Origin: an uncultured Opitutia bacterium
GTDB lineage: Bacteria > Verrucomicrobiota > Verrucomicrobiia > Opitutales > UBA953
Reading direction: 5' to 3'
Assembly (NCBI GenBank): GCA_903910245.1
Contig: CAIVYX010000122.1
Span: 1 to 5,127, forward strand
Length of the DNA: 5,127 bases
Position numbers and translations under genes: made by a program. This document shows positions 5,032 through 5,127 of this stretch, piece after piece. Numbering within the stretch: position 1 is the stretch's first letter; every line of letters begins with the position of its first letter. The notes under the pieces were generated by a model, which saw only the letters and a program-made list of their open reading frames with translations, searched no databases and was not told the origin of the DNA.

Positions 5032-5115
5032 TGCCCGGGAAAGGACTCGAACCTTCATGCCTTTAGAGGGCGGCGGATTTTGAGTCCGCTGCGGCTGCCA
5101 TTTCGCCACCCGGGC
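5032..5115 (-). tRNA. tRNA-Leu (anticodon CAA)
   Basis: This 84-nt minus-strand gene folds as a class II tRNA. The 7-bp acceptor stem is GCCCGGG (5115-5109) with CCCGGGC (5039-5033), followed by discriminator A (5032). The anticodon arm is GCGGA-CTCAAAA-TCCGC with anticodon CAA at 5082-5080, decoding UUG. The long variable region has a GCC/GGC stem. The T-arm is GAAGG-TTCGAGT-CCTTT. The long variable arm and the A discriminator fit leucine. The 3' CCA is not encoded (CTT follows) and must be added by CCA transferase. Confidence 0.96.
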
Positions 5116-5127
5116 GGATTGCGGACA

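Noticed and set aside
4882..5109. 75-residue minus-strand frame across the tRNA and the end of the DUF4236 gene
   Set aside because: It translates through the tRNA-Leu gene and the hairpin, so it is an artefact.
1..5127. CRISPR array, insertion sequence or P-II (glnK) gene
   Set aside because: There are no regularly spaced long repeats, no transposase and no P-II-like frame. The only short tandem repeat is the two-copy 12-nt motif at 4468-4501.

Overview
The window looks like chromosomal DNA from a GC-rich Gram-negative bacterium. Two genes encode exported or outer-membrane-type proteins, codon third positions are mostly G or C, and the tRNA has no encoded CCA. The general look, including a small protein with a W-N-N-x-G-T-W-W motif, reminds me of Verrucomicrobiota (Opitutae-like). 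That placement is an impression, not a demonstrated assignment.

Layout, left to right. Positions 1-86 (minus) hold the start of an unrecognised gene that runs off the left edge. A strong hairpin/T-tract terminator (about 168-204) closes the neighbouring minus-strand ammonium transporter gene amt1 (229-1761). A second, paralogous ammonium transporter gene, amt2 (1902-3179, minus), lies 140 bp upstream of amt1. Each amt gene has its own sigma-54 (-24/-12) promoter and its own hairpin. Divergent from amt2 is a gene for a secreted, probably outer-membrane beta-barrel protein (3275-4174, plus). Its stop codon abuts, with no gap, the stop codon of a convergent 77-residue protein (4175-4408, minus) that resembles the N-terminal arm-binding domain of tyrosine recombinases without the rest of the enzyme. 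After a 309-bp gene-free stretch with short hairpin repeats comes a small DUF4236 protein with an added C-terminal membrane segment (4718-4981, plus), a strong hairpin, and a tRNA-Leu(CAA) gene on the minus strand (5032-5115).

The coherent unit is a nitrogen-acquisition locus: two Amt channels plus a divergent envelope protein. The two amt sigma-54 promoters match the consensus closely. In both, the -12 C lies exactly 16 nt before the A of the ATG, so the predicted mRNAs carry leaders of only about 4 nt. The 95-bp divergent region also contains a weaker, palindromic sigma-54-like site facing the envelope gene, so that gene may belong to the same nitrogen-limitation response. Both Amt proteins keep the C-terminal tail used by P-II (GlnK) proteins, but no P-II gene lies in this window.
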